From Rhyzopertha dominica (Eukaryota > Arthropoda > Insecta > Coleoptera > Bostrichidae), in contig QCXZ01000064.1 in the NCBI GenBank assembly GCA_025024175.1, forward strand, positions 62,455,325 through 62,519,324: a stretch of DNA of 64,000 nucleotides. Reading direction: 5' to 3'. The notes under the pieces are model-generated. The model had not been told where the DNA came from, made no database searches, and saw nothing but the letters and a program-made list of their open reading frames with translations. Below are positions 45,385-59,393 of this stretch, piece by piece (the stretch's first letter is position 1; each line of letters opens with the position of its first letter). The translations under genes and the position numbers were made by a program.

Positions 45385-45735
45385 GTAAGTGAAACTGTAC
45401 GATCTTGGTATTAATAAGAAATAATAATAAGGACTGCGAGCGCCCGGGTAGCCTTTTATGAACCTCGTTTGTTAAAATACATAGTAAATTTAGCTTATAG
45501 TATTTATTACCTGGTTAGATCACAAGTAGGTGACATATTTTTTTGTTATTACCTACGAGTTTGGCTGGTTTTTTAGCTCATCAGACGGAGACAGATAGAT
45601 AATCATTACTAATTACGAAAACTACCACTTCATAAAAGTGTTCTTACTTCTACGTAAATAAGTATGGCTCTACTGCCTGTCAGTTATTGAACTAGTATTT
45701 TTTATTTCGGTGTCTTATTCATTAAAGCATTAATT
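45385..45735. other. Start of the 7.9 kb ZSWIM intron, no element recognised
   Basis: Plain intronic sequence between the splice donor and the first PLE fragment. Confidence 0.6.
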
Positions 45736-46100
45736 TTGACGGATTTTTACGAAATAAAGTTGATAAAACCGTCTTACAAAACAAAAAGAAAAGTAGGTAC
45801 GGGTTTGAAAGAACACATACGTGCCACTAGGCTGCAACAGATATATAAATCATATTTGACTAACCACATGATTGACTTTGATAAAACAAAAATTTTACAT
45901 AGAGAAAAATATTATCACAAACGTCTAATAAAAGAAGCTATAGAAATTTGTAGGAATACTAATAATTTTATTAGGGATTGTGGAAATTATGAGTTGGGTA
46001 ACATTAGGAAGGCTATTTTGTAGTTATCTTTTATCATATTATTTGTATATTTACTTTCAAAATTTTGTAAGAACTTGTGTCAGCCGATATTTTGAGATTC
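45736..46100 (+). pseudogene. PLE-1 C-terminal fragment (GIY-YIG end and start of terminal repeat)
   Basis: The plus strand encodes KTKRKVGTGLKEHIRATRLQ, HMIDFDKTKILHREKYYHKR and CGNYELGNIRKAIL, the last part of the GIY-YIG region, ending at 46023. The GVY...CYIG start of the nuclease is missing. A few residues (SSVAEHS) are deleted compared with other copies. The following TTATCTTTTATCATATTATT and TTTACTTTCAAAATTTTGT match the start of the 3' terminal repeat, which is then cut off near 46100. This copy keeps the natural C-terminus, which the copy at 46757 has lost to a stop. Confidence 0.85.
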
Positions 46101-46646
46101 TCTATCTATCTAACACTTCGTGTGATGTTCACATAGTTGCAAAACACACCATATCTCGACGCGTGGCAATAAATACACCTTCCACGTATCTCTAGGACGT
46201 CTGCCCGATTACAATTTACAATCCATAAAGCACGAGCTCACCGTATATACAATTTAAAGTTTTATCTCTACCTGCAGGTTTTAGAAATCGCGGAGCTGCT
46301 TGAAATTTATGTGTCGAACTTAATTCCATCGAATCTGCTTTAAATTCGAATTGAAACCTTCTGACTGAGAAGTTGAAATAACTTCAAAGTCTGGCGAAAA
46401 GTGGATGATGTAAGTTTTTGGGTTCTTCTGTAATGCCTTAATCGATAAAGTATTGTTTGACGGTGTATTATACTTGGGAATAATTAGAAAGCAGTTGTTT
46501 TTATTTAACGTTTTATTTCAATTTGTATAATGTACAATATATCATTGGAAGGTATGCACTTCTTGTTTTTGTGTCGTGCAATGCCGGCAATCTTCTACGT
46601 CATCAACTGTCAGAAGTCTCTTGAAAACACTGACAAAAAATTAATA

Positions 46647-46686
46647 GTCTGACGTTTCGATTACACCTGTAATCTTTGTCAAAGAC
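46647..46686 (-). ncRNA. Hammerhead-like motif, left PLE-1 repeat (antisense to element)
   Basis: Reverse-complement copy of the motif at 48355-48394, with the same stem I (GTCT/AGAC), TTGACAA core, GATTAC/GTAATC hairpin, GAAA and CGTC. Confidence 0.4.
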
Positions 46687-46756
46687 GAAGAACCTCAAAA
46701 TTTGCCTGACACAAGTTCAAACAAAATTTTGAAAGTAAATAAACAAATCACCAGGG

Positions 46757-48145
46757 ATGCGAGACGTCATAGAAACAACGTGCCAACCTAAATTGTATGG
46801 TTTGCCCAAAATCCACAAAACCAATGTCCCGTTAAGACCCATAGTCAATACGATTGGCAGTCCTTGTTACAGATTGGCAAAATTTTGTGCCAACTATTTA
46901 AAACCTTATGTGGGAAATACCAGTAGTTTCATCAAAAATTCTTCAGACTTTATTGATATTATAAAAGGTTTAAGTATTTCAGAAGGTAATATTTTGGTTA
47001 GTTTTGACGTGGTTTCTTTATTTACGAAAGTACCCATTCCTGAAACGATAGATATCATCAAATCCAAGCTTAATAGCGATCCCTTAGGTGACACGATAGC
47101 CAGATTATCCGAACATTGTTTAAAATCTACTTATTTCTTATGGAATGATAATTTTTATGAACAAAAATCAGGTTGTGCAATGGGTTCACCTCTAAGTCCT
47201 GTAGTAGCCAATTTGTTTATGGAAAATTTTGAACATGTAGCGATAAACAGTTTTCAGCTTAAACCAAAATGTTGGTGTAGATATGTAAATGACACTTTTG
47301 TTATTTGGCCCCACGGTATAGAAGAGCTGGGTAGGTTTCTAAATCGTTTGAACAGTCAAAATCCCGACATAAAATTTACTATGGAATTAGAAAGCAATGG
47401 TAGTTTACCTTTCTTGGATGTCCAAATTTACAGAACAAACACTGGACAGTTAGGACACAAGGTTTACAGAAAACCAACACACACAGACAGATATTTACAT
47501 GCCACATCTCACCACCCTCCTTCTCAAAAGAATAGTCTTATTAGGACGTTATTTGTTAGAGCACAAAGGATATCAGATGAAAGTTCTGTACAAAAAGAAA
47601 TATATCATCTTAAATCAGCGCTAGTGAGCAATGGTTATAGTAGTAAGAATATTTGGTCAGTTTTTAATAAAAATGCTCATCCAAATCAAGTAAATTCTCA
47701 GCCACGACAAAGCAAATTGAAGTTGAGTTTGCCTTATGTACAAGACCTTTCGGAAAAATTAAAGAGGATGCTTAGAAAACACGATATTTTAGTTGTTGAT
47801 AGTACATATAATAATTTAGATAAAATTTTAAGTTCTACTAAAGATAAAGTACGTTTAGAGAGTGAAGGTGTTTACAAAATTACTTGTTCTTGCGGAATGT
47901 GTTACATAGGTCAAACTAAAAGAAAAGTAGGTACGCGTTTGAAAGAACACATACGTGCTACTAGGTTGCAACAGATAGATAAATCTTCCGTAGCTGAACA
48001 CTCATATTTGACTAAACACATGATTGATTTTGATAAAACAAAAATTTTACATAGAGAAAAATATTATCACAAACGTCTAATAAAAGAAGCTATAGAAATT
48101 TGTAGGAATACTAATAATTTTAATAGGGATTGTGGAAATTATTAG
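46757..48145 (+). pseudogene. PLE-1 reverse transcriptase / GIY-YIG endonuclease, 462 codons open
   Basis: This is the longest open frame in the window. It starts inside the left terminal repeat (MRDVIETTCQPKLYG), so the true N-terminus is lost. Domains: reverse transcriptase at about residues 10-250 with LPKIHKTNVPLRPIVNTI, LVSFDVVSLFTKVPIPETID, QKSGCAMGSPLSPVVANLFM and RYVNDTFVIWPHG, where the first aspartate of YVDD is N; then linker; then GIY-YIG at about residues 370-460 with GVYKITCSCGMCYIGQTKRK. The frame ends at CGNY because GAG has become TAG, 8 codons before the C-terminus seen at 46023. Intact reading frame but mutated catalytic site: recently inserted and probably inactive. Confidence 0.9.
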
Positions 48146-48354
48146 TTAGGTGACATTTGGAAGGCTATTTTGTAGTTAACTTTTATCAAGTAGTTCGTGT
48201 ATATCTAGTAGGTAGGTAGTTCCTTTTTCATCGTTAGGTTTCTTTTTTATCAGGTTGGCACGTTGTTTCTATGACGTCTCCCATCCTTGGTGATTTGTTT
48301 ATTTACTTTCAAAATTTTGTTTGAACTTGTGTCAGGCAAATTTTGAGGTTCTTC

Positions 48355-48394
48355 GTCTTTGACAAAGATTACAGGTGTAATCGAAACGTCAGAC
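48355..48394 (+). ncRNA. Hammerhead-like ribozyme motif in right PLE-1 terminal repeat
   Basis: In order: GTCT (48355-48358, stem I), TTGACAA (48359-48365, core), one A, GATTAC (48367-48372), loop AGGT, GTAATC (48377-48382, stem II), GAAA (48383-48386), CGTC (48387-48390), AGAC (48391-48394, stem I partner). Hammerhead motifs are known in PLE terminal repeats. The core here is UUGACAA instead of CUGANGA; the C3-G8 pair is replaced by a possible U3-A8 pair. Stem III is reduced to one A-U pair around two bases. Cleavage would be expected after CGTC. The fold is an interpretation by eye. Confidence 0.5.
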
Positions 48395-48515
48395 TATTAA
48401 TTTTTTGTCAGTGTTTTCAAGAGACAGCGATCTATCCGACAAAATATTATCTTATATTTCTCGTACTTTGCTTTAGACTTTGTAGGTAGCAAACTTGACT
48501 CTGCTTCTGATACTA

Positions 48516-48752
48516 ATTCCAAAATGTCGTCTTTAATTTCACTTGATTGATTCATTTTGCAGTTTGCAGGAAAGCTTCATCACAAATTATTTATTTACTA
48601 TTGTGATGTTTTGTTTCTATGTCGACAGGTCTACACAAACTTGACACAGATTACTTTTTGAGAACAGGAAAAATTTCACGAAATACACAAAAAAATACGT
48701 GGTTCAGGCGTAAGAAAAGTGGTTTTTTTTTATTTGTAAAACAATTTACTAT
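48516..48752 (+). repeat. Unclassified dispersed repeat R1, copy 2
   Basis: Same orientation as and closely similar to 7406-7670, with several short deletions relative to it. It begins about 90 bp after the PLE-1 copy. No coding capacity. Confidence 0.75.
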
Positions 48753-49633
48753 TTCTTGTTGGGTCGTATTTTGTATTACCTTGGAAGAAAGTATCTTCCC
48801 TAGTAATACGAGAAACTATTGCCTATAGTAGTAAAATTAATAAGCCTGATTGGCGGATTTCAAGTAGTTGCCATAGTAGCTCGCTTGATTTTAGCTCGTA
48901 CAAAGCTGTACTGTTCCTAACCGTTTTATGAAACGCGTGTAATAATTAATTACACCGTTGACTCCCACAGGCATTAATATCGCCAAAATGAAATTTTGAC
49001 GCGCGTCAAAGGCAACCAGAACAGAGAGAAATTTTGCCATGGCGATTGCGGCCAATATGACGTCACACGTTAATTCCATTGAATTGCCCAGGAATTTGTC
49101 GATGAGCGCTTATCATCGCCACGAAATGTTCCGTTGTAATGAATGCTGGAGTGGACGTGAACTGCTTTAAGCAGACGCCATTGTTCGCAATGACAGAGAT
49201 TGATAATTGTGTACTTGCCGGTCTACTTGTATTATGTAAATTCATTACGTGTTTTTTTGGATGTTCCCGCTGAGAGTGAATGTCCAAAAAGGCGCCTGTG
49301 GAGGCAGGATTCTTTTCAGATGGTGTTTGTTGGCTTGATGGAACAACGGTGGAACGCCTTCTAACGTTTAGTGCTCAGATTAGCAGTTTTCGTGTTCTGC
49401 CCTGTATTGCTACTAAACGCACATCAAACATACAAACATAGAAGTTCACTGAAAATGGACTACGTAACGTCGTCGTCCCATAAGTTTTGGCACAAGATTC
49501 GGACCGAAAATTTTTCACCTCGTGATAATTTTAACCAAACTTCTATTGTACGTTATTATTCACACTACTTTCATCTATCTTATAAGCTAATTAGAGTAAG
49601 GTTTCACCCATAAGGTTCTGGACAACTTCAATG

Positions 49634-49635
<2 letters not shown>
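48753..49635. other. Intronic sequence, nothing recognised
   Basis: Part of the ZSWIM intron. Short frames at 48891-49079, 49063-49287 and 49371-49613 show no family motif. Confidence 0.5.

Positions 49636-49686
<51 letters not shown>
49636..49686. repeat. (TAA)17 microsatellite
   Basis: Seventeen perfect TAA units. Such tracts often mark the 3' tail of non-LTR elements, but no retrotransposon body is attached here. Confidence 0.95.
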
Positions 49687-49688
<2 letters not shown>

Positions 49689-49839
49689 CACTTGTTTTTA
49701 TCCTGCCTCCAATTTTTATTTTTGCAAACCCAAATGCCTTCTTTGGTGGCTTAACAAGTATAACTAAATTAAAACACCAAAAGACATTTTGACATATGGT
49801 AAATCACATCTCTGACTTTACTATTGCTACAAGTTGATT

Positions 49840-51600
49840 ATTTAAGGGTGTGAGATCAGTATTTAACAGATGGCTTTTATGTTCTTCACGTTGGCTATAT
49901 TAAATTTGTGACCTGTTTCAATATTATGTAATGCTAGGGCAGATTTTTCTCCATTTCTATTGTTTACGTGGTACATATGTTCTTTGAATCTAGATTACGT
50001 TTTATTTGGCCATTGTACTTTTTTGGGCAGTTTCAGCATTTAATTTCATAAATTCCGGATTTGTTTAAGGGGTCTTTATCAAGGGTGTTGCCTAATAAGT
50101 TTCTCAACGTGCAGCTGTTCCCAAAAGCAAGATTAATATTAAATTTAGAAAATAAATTTTGGAATTTATGTTCGTTTGAAGGATGAAATGTAAATTTTCT
50201 ATGGAATATGGTTTCTTTTTCAGAGCTAAGCAGCGTGTGAGATTGCAAATTTAATTTATATTTGTGTTTGTTTAATAACTTAGTGATCATTTCTTTTTTG
50301 TATCCGTTTGAGTTGGCTAAATTATAAATATATGATGGTTCATTTCTGTAATTTTCTATAGTTAATAGAACATTTAGTAATCTGTGTATCAAACTATTAA
50401 AGACGGACATTTTGTACTTGAATGGTGTACAAGAACTGTTTTTTTATGTAATTATCTGTATGTATCGGTTTTCTGTAAATATTAAACGTGATTCTATCCT
50501 CCTTTCTAGATATTGTTAAATCTAGAAATGGTAATTGGGAATCCTTTTCTAGTTCAAAAGTGAAATTTATTGATTGATATAATGAATTTAATTTCTTTGT
50601 AAAATTATCAATATTAAAGTTATTGTCTATTATGGCAAAAATATCGTCTACATATCTATACCAAAATATCGGAAATACATTTGTACTTTTGAGATTATTT
50701 TCAAGGTAGTTTAAGAAAAGGTTAGCCTTGAAAGGTGAAAGAGGGGGTTTCCCATTGCCAATCCAAATTTTTGATTACATATAAATGCGTTTTGTTCGAA
50801 GTACATTTTTGTTAGCTTCAAGTATTCGTCAATGACCGCTCTATCGAGTTTATTTTGTTCAAGAAAGTCTTCCAAAAATTCTAAAGCTTGAGGTGCTGGT
50901 ACGCTATTGAACAATGATTCGACATCAAAAGATATTAGTCTGTGATTAGGGTTAATATCAATATATTTTACCTATTTATTAAATCTAGGGAATTTTTGAT
51001 CGAACAGTCATTATTTAACCTTATTTTACTGAATTCATTAACCAACCACTTTGCTAATTGGTAATTTGGAGCGTTTACATTTGAGACTATGAGGCGATAC
51101 TTATTACCTGGCTTATGAATTTTTGGTAGAGCATAGCTTTTTGATATCAATGGATTTTTTACCTTTAACTTGTATTTAACTTTTTTATTATTTAGTACTA
51201 ATAAACTGCAACTGTCCAAAGTATCGTTAACCTCTTTTATAATTTTTTTAATGGATTTTTGCTTATTACTTCGTACGGACCGGTTTCTCACTTAGAAGTA
51301 ACGTCATTGAAATAATCATTTTTTTTATAATAACTGGAATTTCCCTTATCAGCTTTTACATAAAAACAACTCTTACCTTTTNAACTTTTTAAAACCTTTG
51401 TCTGTGAAGGAACTGCACATTGTCTTTGATATTTTTCATGTATTTCTTTGTCTAAATGTTTTTGCTTTTTCTTATCACTTCTGATTTATTTACTTCACTG
51501 AAATTTACAATCACGTTTTCAATGTCGCTAATTATGTCTTCTAAAGGAAATAGTTTTGAAATGTTGGCATTTTGCTTTGCCAAAAATAAAAATTGGAAGT
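49840..51600 (-). pseudogene. PLE-2: second Penelope-like family, RT plus GIY-YIG, broken
   Basis: The minus strand reads, in order: KHLDKEIHEKYQRQCAVPSQ (N-terminal), YALPKIHKPGNKYRLIVSNV, a frameshift, LFNSVPAPQALEFLEDFLEQ, LTKMYFEQNAFICNQKFGLA, MGNPL, and in another frame YRYVDDIFAIIDNNF with an intact YVDD, FTFELEKDSQLPFLDLTISR, KPIHTDNYI, then NIRRKMITKLLNK-like linker text, NSCTLRNLLGN and GIYEIKC with the degenerate CPKKYNGQIKR of the GIY-YIG domain. There are at least four frame breaks and one N at 51382. It is clearly different from PLE-1. No terminal repeats were identified. It lies antisense in the ZSWIM intron. Confidence 0.85.
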
Positions 51601-51817
51601 AGGATAAAAACAAGTGCTTTATTATTATTATTTAATAACTTCCAAAAAAACTCTACTATTCATTATCCAATGTCTATGGTGCGCAGCTTCTATTGGAGTT
51701 TACGTCTAAGCTGGTCCTCGTTTTCGGCTTCCCATGCTCCGTCACACATTTTACATTAAAGAATTGTCCAGAAATCCTCAGTGGATCGTGCCTGTGGAAG
51801 GTTTGATCATTTTTCAT

Positions 51818-54127
<2,310 letters not shown>

Positions 54128-54743
54128 TGAGTAACATCTCCTTTACTTTTTATGACAGCGGTTATTCTTCTTGGCATTGTATTCACTAAATTCTGGCAAT
54201 CTTGTGGTGTGAACTTATCCCATATAAATTGAAGTTTATGCCGTAATTCAGGGATTGACTTGGCAGGAGTTGCGCGCAGTTGTTTTTTCATAATGTGCCA
54301 AAGATTTTCTATAGGAGAAAGGTCAGGATTACTGGATACCCATTTTAAAAGTAGAATACTGTTGTCGGTGAACCACTATAAAGATCTTGTTGAAAAACAA
54401 AATCATCTGTTGACGTTAATGACTCGTCCCTAGTGGGTAGCAAAGATTCACTTAAGATATTAAGATATTTTTCGGTGTTCACAGTGCCCTCGATGAAATG
54501 TAATTTTCCTACCCCTCTTGCAGACATTGATCCCCACACCATAATAGATGCTGGAAATCTAACTTTTCGCTTCAGACGATCTGGATGATAAATTTCATTT
54601 TTTTGCCGAATAACTCTGCTGCGACTGTCGCCTACACAAATTTCAAATCTGGACTCGTCGCTCCAATGTACACTGTTCCATTGTTCAGGACTCCAAGTTC
54701 TTTTGCCAACTTGCGTTGTTAACAGTGGCCATTCCTTCACCAT
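54128..54743 (-). pseudogene. Tc1-like transposase fragment (DD34E type)
   Basis: The minus strand reads WSPEQWNSVHWSDESRFEIC (first aspartate), RVIRQKNEIYHPDRLKRKVR, FPASIMVWGSMSARGVGKLH, FIEGTVNTEKYLNILSESLL and FVFQQD (second aspartate), then a frameshift, SNPDLSPIENLWHIMKKQLR (catalytic glutamate), KSIPELRHKLQFIWDKFTPQ and LVNTMPRRITAVIKSKGDVT. All three catalytic residues can still be read, but in two frames. The N-terminal DNA-binding half and terminal repeats were not found. Confidence 0.85.
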
Positions 54744-56699
54744 TCACCTGTATGCAAACTTCCGCAAACAATATAGATAGAAACCAGGGTTCGGCCTAAA
54801 TAGATGGTATTTTTTTACTATACAATTTTGTTTATAGAGAACAGTTCAAAAAATCGAGACAGCAATTTCACTGTTTCGGCAGATAAAATGGAAAAAAAGG
54901 ACTTACCTAAATTTTAAACTAGAACATTGCACAACTAAAGAACGTAGGATGGAATTGAAAAGATTGGGCCTAAATTAAGTTGATGGTTTTGTATTGCCAG
55001 CAAACTTGTGTGATGTTGAAAGAACTTAACAGCTATTTACTAAGTTTTAGCTGGAATAGATATTGTCGGATAGGAATTTAATGCAATGTTATTTCGAGAA
55101 AAGGGGTACAGAACTTACTGAAGTTTGACTTTATGGATGAAATAACTGATTTCAATCATATTCAATTTAGAGCATTTGACTGTGATATAATAAAAGTATG
55201 TATTATTAAAATGAGTTGCCTATCATTGTTCACTTTTTTACACTAGACAGTATTTATCCACAAGATCATGACTGTACATTTTCCTCATAAATAACGCTGT
55301 AATTAGCTTACTGAGACAGATTTAAAATTACTCTGTGTGTGTCATTAATTTGGCAACCGACTATACATAAATAACAATTTCGAACTATAACTATTGTACG
55401 GGCAACTTTTAGCTCAAATGTTTACATTTTGATCGAATACTTTTAACATCATGCCTTGAAAGGTGTGTTTATGTACTTTACAAAATATGTTTAACCAGTG
55501 TTAGCAATTCAGTCTGCGATAATGCGGTGTACATTTCCAAGGATTCCCCTATAACAGATAGGAATTACAGGTGTAATCGAGAAAGTTGTTTAAAAGATTT
55601 TTATCGCGAATAATTTCTCTTTAAAGTTTAGATTGTGACGTTGGATTTATTTTGATACGTTAGGTATGTCGTTATATTATTTCCCAATTAGTTGTTCTTT
55701 TCTTGAATACTACAAAGCCGTGCATTGAGAAAAGTAATGCTATTTAATATTTCTTAATTACTTGGATCATATCAGAAGTACTAAAAGCTTCTTTTGAGAA
55801 GGTACAAGTTGTAGATTTTTGCTAGATATCTTAGCTTACAATGACAAAATGAAGAAAGTGGTCAGCTTCCACCTAATACAGCACTGACAAAAAGATTTTT
55901 GATAGCGATAAAAAGAACAACGATATTTAATCTATTTGCGCTCAATAACTAAATTGGGCACCTTCACGAACATAGCCGGATTGTTCATTTGGCGTTTCTA
56001 ATTCAGACTACGCCCTTTTAGGGTAGGGATTTGAAATATTCACGATCACTGACGTAGATGATGGAGCCGTATAGTGAATATTTTATTAGAAATTTAGTAT
56101 TGGCGGACCTGATGTAAAAGCTGCTGAACACATTACTTGAAGAGCATGAAGCGCGTTATTATTTCCTCGCAGACAAAGGTTTCTTCGCGTTTCATGTAAA
56201 CTAAAGATGAACACATACAATTGAGGATATGAGTACATCAAATACTTTTAGAAAGATCATTTATAATTGTAAGGAATGCAAATTTGAAAAAGGTATTGTT
56301 GAATGTAAGATAATTATAGCATTCTTTTTGACAAAAATTTTACATTTGCATTTATTAGTACTGAGTACTACCTCGTATAAAGACAAATCAAGCAATATCT
56401 TTTGATGAATCTATAATATTTTTTAAACCGATGTTGAGATGCAGATGTTGCATTAATTTTGTAATCGATTGTACAGGGTGTCCCGTTTTCTACGTTTTTA
56501 TAGCCTATGTCGGTTATTTAGTTTCTTTAAGTGATCACACAAATTTTAGAAATTATGGAAATTATTAAGAAGAGAAACTGATAATTCAAGGTGGGGCTTA
56601 TGCTTTCCAGTGCAGTATGTAATTTGAGAATACAGCTAGTTTATAGTATATGTCCTCATGGTCATTGAAAATTCATGCTTTTAACTATATACAACGAAG
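54744..56699. other. No gene or transposon recognised
   Basis: Two kilobases of AT-rich, presumably intronic sequence. A GTACAGGGTGTCCCGTTTT at 56473-56491 resembles transposon ends but has no identified partner. Confidence 0.5.
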
Positions 56700-58065
56700 T
56701 TAATAATAATAATAGGATTTTATTTAAACATACTATTATTGGGCGAAGTCTGGCGTAGCTATTCCACTCAACCCAAAATATGAGAAATAAACAAACCAAA
56801 AACATAGACAACTATAGTACCATGCTTTGACTATAATTACAAGCTAATGACTTAACCTATACATCATTTGTTTTTTTGAAACTTTCTACAGAGCATATTT
56901 TAGTAAACAAATCATAGTGTTCATTATAACACTTTATAGCATTATAAGTAAAGGACCGCGTGTATAAGGAGGTTCGTAAGCTAGGTATTGATAAATGATG
57001 GACATATCTAAGAGATAAATCAGTGCAATGCAAGCTGCGACGACTATGAAACTTATCACGCAAGTATCTTGGCGAAGAGGATCGAAAGACACGAAACAAG
57101 AAAGTTGCAAGGTGGTAATGAAAAAGTTGATCAAATTTTAACCATTTAAGTTGCTGTATGCACTTACTGATATCATCATACTTGTTTAGTCCAAATATGA
57201 ATCTGCAGCAGTAATTCTGCACCTTCTGAAGCCTGTATTTATTAACGGCATCAAGACAAGAAAAGTACACCGTAAAACAATAAAGTAAGTGAGGGATTAC
57301 CAGAGATTCGCATAATTTTTTTCCTAAGTTTCATTTTGAGAATAAGATGATTAAAGTACAAGAGTTTTAAAGCAACATAACATTTTTTAATAACAGAAGA
57401 CACGTAATTTTTAAAACGAAGGTCATTATCTATACTTAAACCACGACTTTTGATCCTTTCATATATAGGCAATTGATTATGGTCCACATGTACTTTAATA
57501 TCATCCTTCACAAAACATTTTTGTGACGATTTCGACGCCATGTATACTACAGAACACTTATTGCTGTTCAACTTTAAGTTAATATCACTAGAAGATTAAG
57601 TAATGTTGCCTAGGTCCTCATTCATTTCTAAGCATGCCCTCTCTATGTTATGTGGGTTGAAATGGTGCAAAAGGTAAGTACAGCGGTGTAAATTAAAAAC
57701 AAAATTGGTCCCAGGATAGATCCTTGAAGGACTCCCGACGTCACTCTGCCGACATCAGACATTTCGCTACCCAGCAAGACTAGCTGGCACCTATTGAGCA
57801 AATAACATCGGAAGAAATTAACAGAAACCTCATCGATACCGTAGTATGTCAATTTACTACAAAGCAACACATGATCTAGTGTATCAAAAGCTTTCAAAAG
57901 ACTTGCCCTGCCATCATCGAGGGATCCAATGCACTCGTCCACCAAATTAGTCAACACAGTTGTTGTACTGTAATGAGTACGAGAACCTGACTGGTTTTGC
58001 ATGCATAGTATGGCTATGGTTTGCTCGACTTGATAAAAATCAACCAAAGATGCGAATTCAAGCAA
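56700..58065 (-). pseudogene. RT-B copy 2: non-LTR reverse transcriptase, broken
   Basis: Minus-strand blocks: QNQSGSRTHYSTTTVLTNLV, a short deletion then LLKAFDTLDHVLLCSKLTYY (motif A), LLNRCQLVLLGSEMSDVGRV, TSGVLQGSILGPILFLIYTA (VPQG changed to VLQG), a frameshift that loses the YADD block, NSNKCSVVYMASKSSQKCF, DLRFKNYVSSVIKKCYVALK, then YRLQKVQNYCCRFIFGLNKY and SIPSLRTSLYTRSFTYNAIK to the C-terminus at 56857. The 3' end carries a short (TTA)n tract at 56700-56714, typical for the tail of such elements. It is longer at the 5' side than RT-B copy 1. Confidence 0.87.
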
Positions 58066-58790
58066 GAAAGTGTGATTTTATTTATCTAATTAAAAAACTA
58101 ATGGATTTCCCCAAACATTTTTAGAAGTTTCTGAGAGAGTTGTAATGGGCACAAAACTTAGGCCGATGGTCGTGTGTGCTGTGTTTATTTTTCCAACTGC
58201 AAAAATAAAGTGCATCTTTGTTGTGTCCCTTCGATGATCCATCCCATCAAGTGGACGTTCTCTCTCCATCATGAAACACCGCCGTAACAAAAGGCGATCG
58301 CCCAAAAACGAAATTTCCTGTCAATACGTCGTGTGTTTAAATATAACCACACCTTTTTAAAGTGGCACTGCCGGGCGCCCAGGCCGCCGCTGCTGTAACG
58401 ATTTCATATTAAGGCCCCTCGGATCCGGTGGGGGCCACTATGGATCCGAGCCGTCAAGAAAAAAAACTATAAACTTTCCCCATAAAATTGTAATATTACA
58501 CTAACACACAGGTTGCAACGAGGAGGACTGGGTATTGATCGGACGTCCTCGGGCGGATTCGTAATTGAGCATCTTCGTTGGGGACATCCCCTTTAAGTAC
58601 TTATGGATGGGCGGCGTTGCCGGTGTCAGTGATATTTCTGGGTGTCAGGAAAATGTGCAAATTTCCTTAATTGACACTTGTAATCCCCCAATTATCATTC
58701 GTCATAATGAATACAGTTAAGTTTCAACCGTGGTAACTGGTGAGGAACAAGTTGCCTAAATGTAAGGTCCTCTGAATAACTGACTGAAAT
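58066..58790. other. No gene; CpG-rich patch at 58340-58640
   Basis: The patch contains segments such as CACTGCCGGGCGCCCAGGC and CGGACGTCCTCGGGCGGATT. A minus-strand frame at 58090-58305 is not recognised. Confidence 0.45.
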
Positions 58791-59393
58791 CTAATGTCTG
58801 AAAAGCATTTTTAATGTTATAATTACTTTTATTAAAAACTGACCAAATATTCTTACTGCTATAACCATTCTCACTAGCGCTGATTTAAGATGATCAATTT
58901 CTGTTTGTAAAGAACTTTCGTTTGAGATTCTTTGTACTCTAACAGGTAACGTCCTAATAAGACTATTCTTTTGAGAGGGAGGGTGGTGAGATGTGGCATG
59001 TAAATATCTGTCTGTGCGTGTTGGCTTTCTGTAAACCTTGTGTCCTAAATGTCCAGTGTTTACTCTGTAAATTTCGATATCCAAGAAAGGTAAACTACTA
59101 TTGCTTTCTAATTCCATTATAAATTTTAAGTCAGGATTTTGACTGTTTAAATGATTTAGAAACCTACCTAACTCTCTTATACTGTGGGGCCAAATAAATA
59201 AAGTATCATCTATATACCTATACCAACATTTTGACTTAAACTGAATACTGTTGATCCCTACCTCTTCAAAGTTTTCCATAAACTAATTGGCCACTATAGG
59301 ACTTGTAGATGATCTTTGTTCATAAAAATTACCGTTCCTTAAGAGATAAATTCATTTTAAATAGTGCTTAGATAATCTGGCTATCGTGTCACC
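58791..59393 (-). pseudogene. PLE-1 copy 3, catalytic part (3' half of an interrupted copy)
   Basis: The minus strand reads GDTIARLSKHYLK-like text from 59393, a deletion removing the GCAMGSPLSP block, then MENFEEVGINSIQFKSKCWY, RYIDDTLFIWPHSIRELGRF with intact YIDD, LELESNSSLPFLDIEIYRVN, HKVYRKPTRTDRYLHATSHH and ESSLQTEIDHLKSALV, ending in a frameshift near 58815. The GIY-YIG domain is missing. The upstream half of the same PLE lies at 62785-63120, beyond the RT-A and MLE-1 insertions. Confidence 0.85.

Larger units (their letters stand above)
46616..48425 (+). mobile_element. PLE-1 copy 2 with 174-bp inverted terminal repeats
   Basis: The left repeat (46616-46789) and right repeat (48252-48425) are inverted copies of equal length, 174 bp, with only a few mismatches. 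Between them lies one long reverse transcriptase / GIY-YIG frame. The left repeat joins straight onto the coding sequence at CCAACCTAAATTGTATGG, so the N-terminal coding region is missing: a 5'-truncated body capped by an inverted copy of the 3' end. PLE copies with inverted pLTRs are a known arrangement. The element sits in the ZSWIM intron in the sense direction. Confidence 0.9.
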
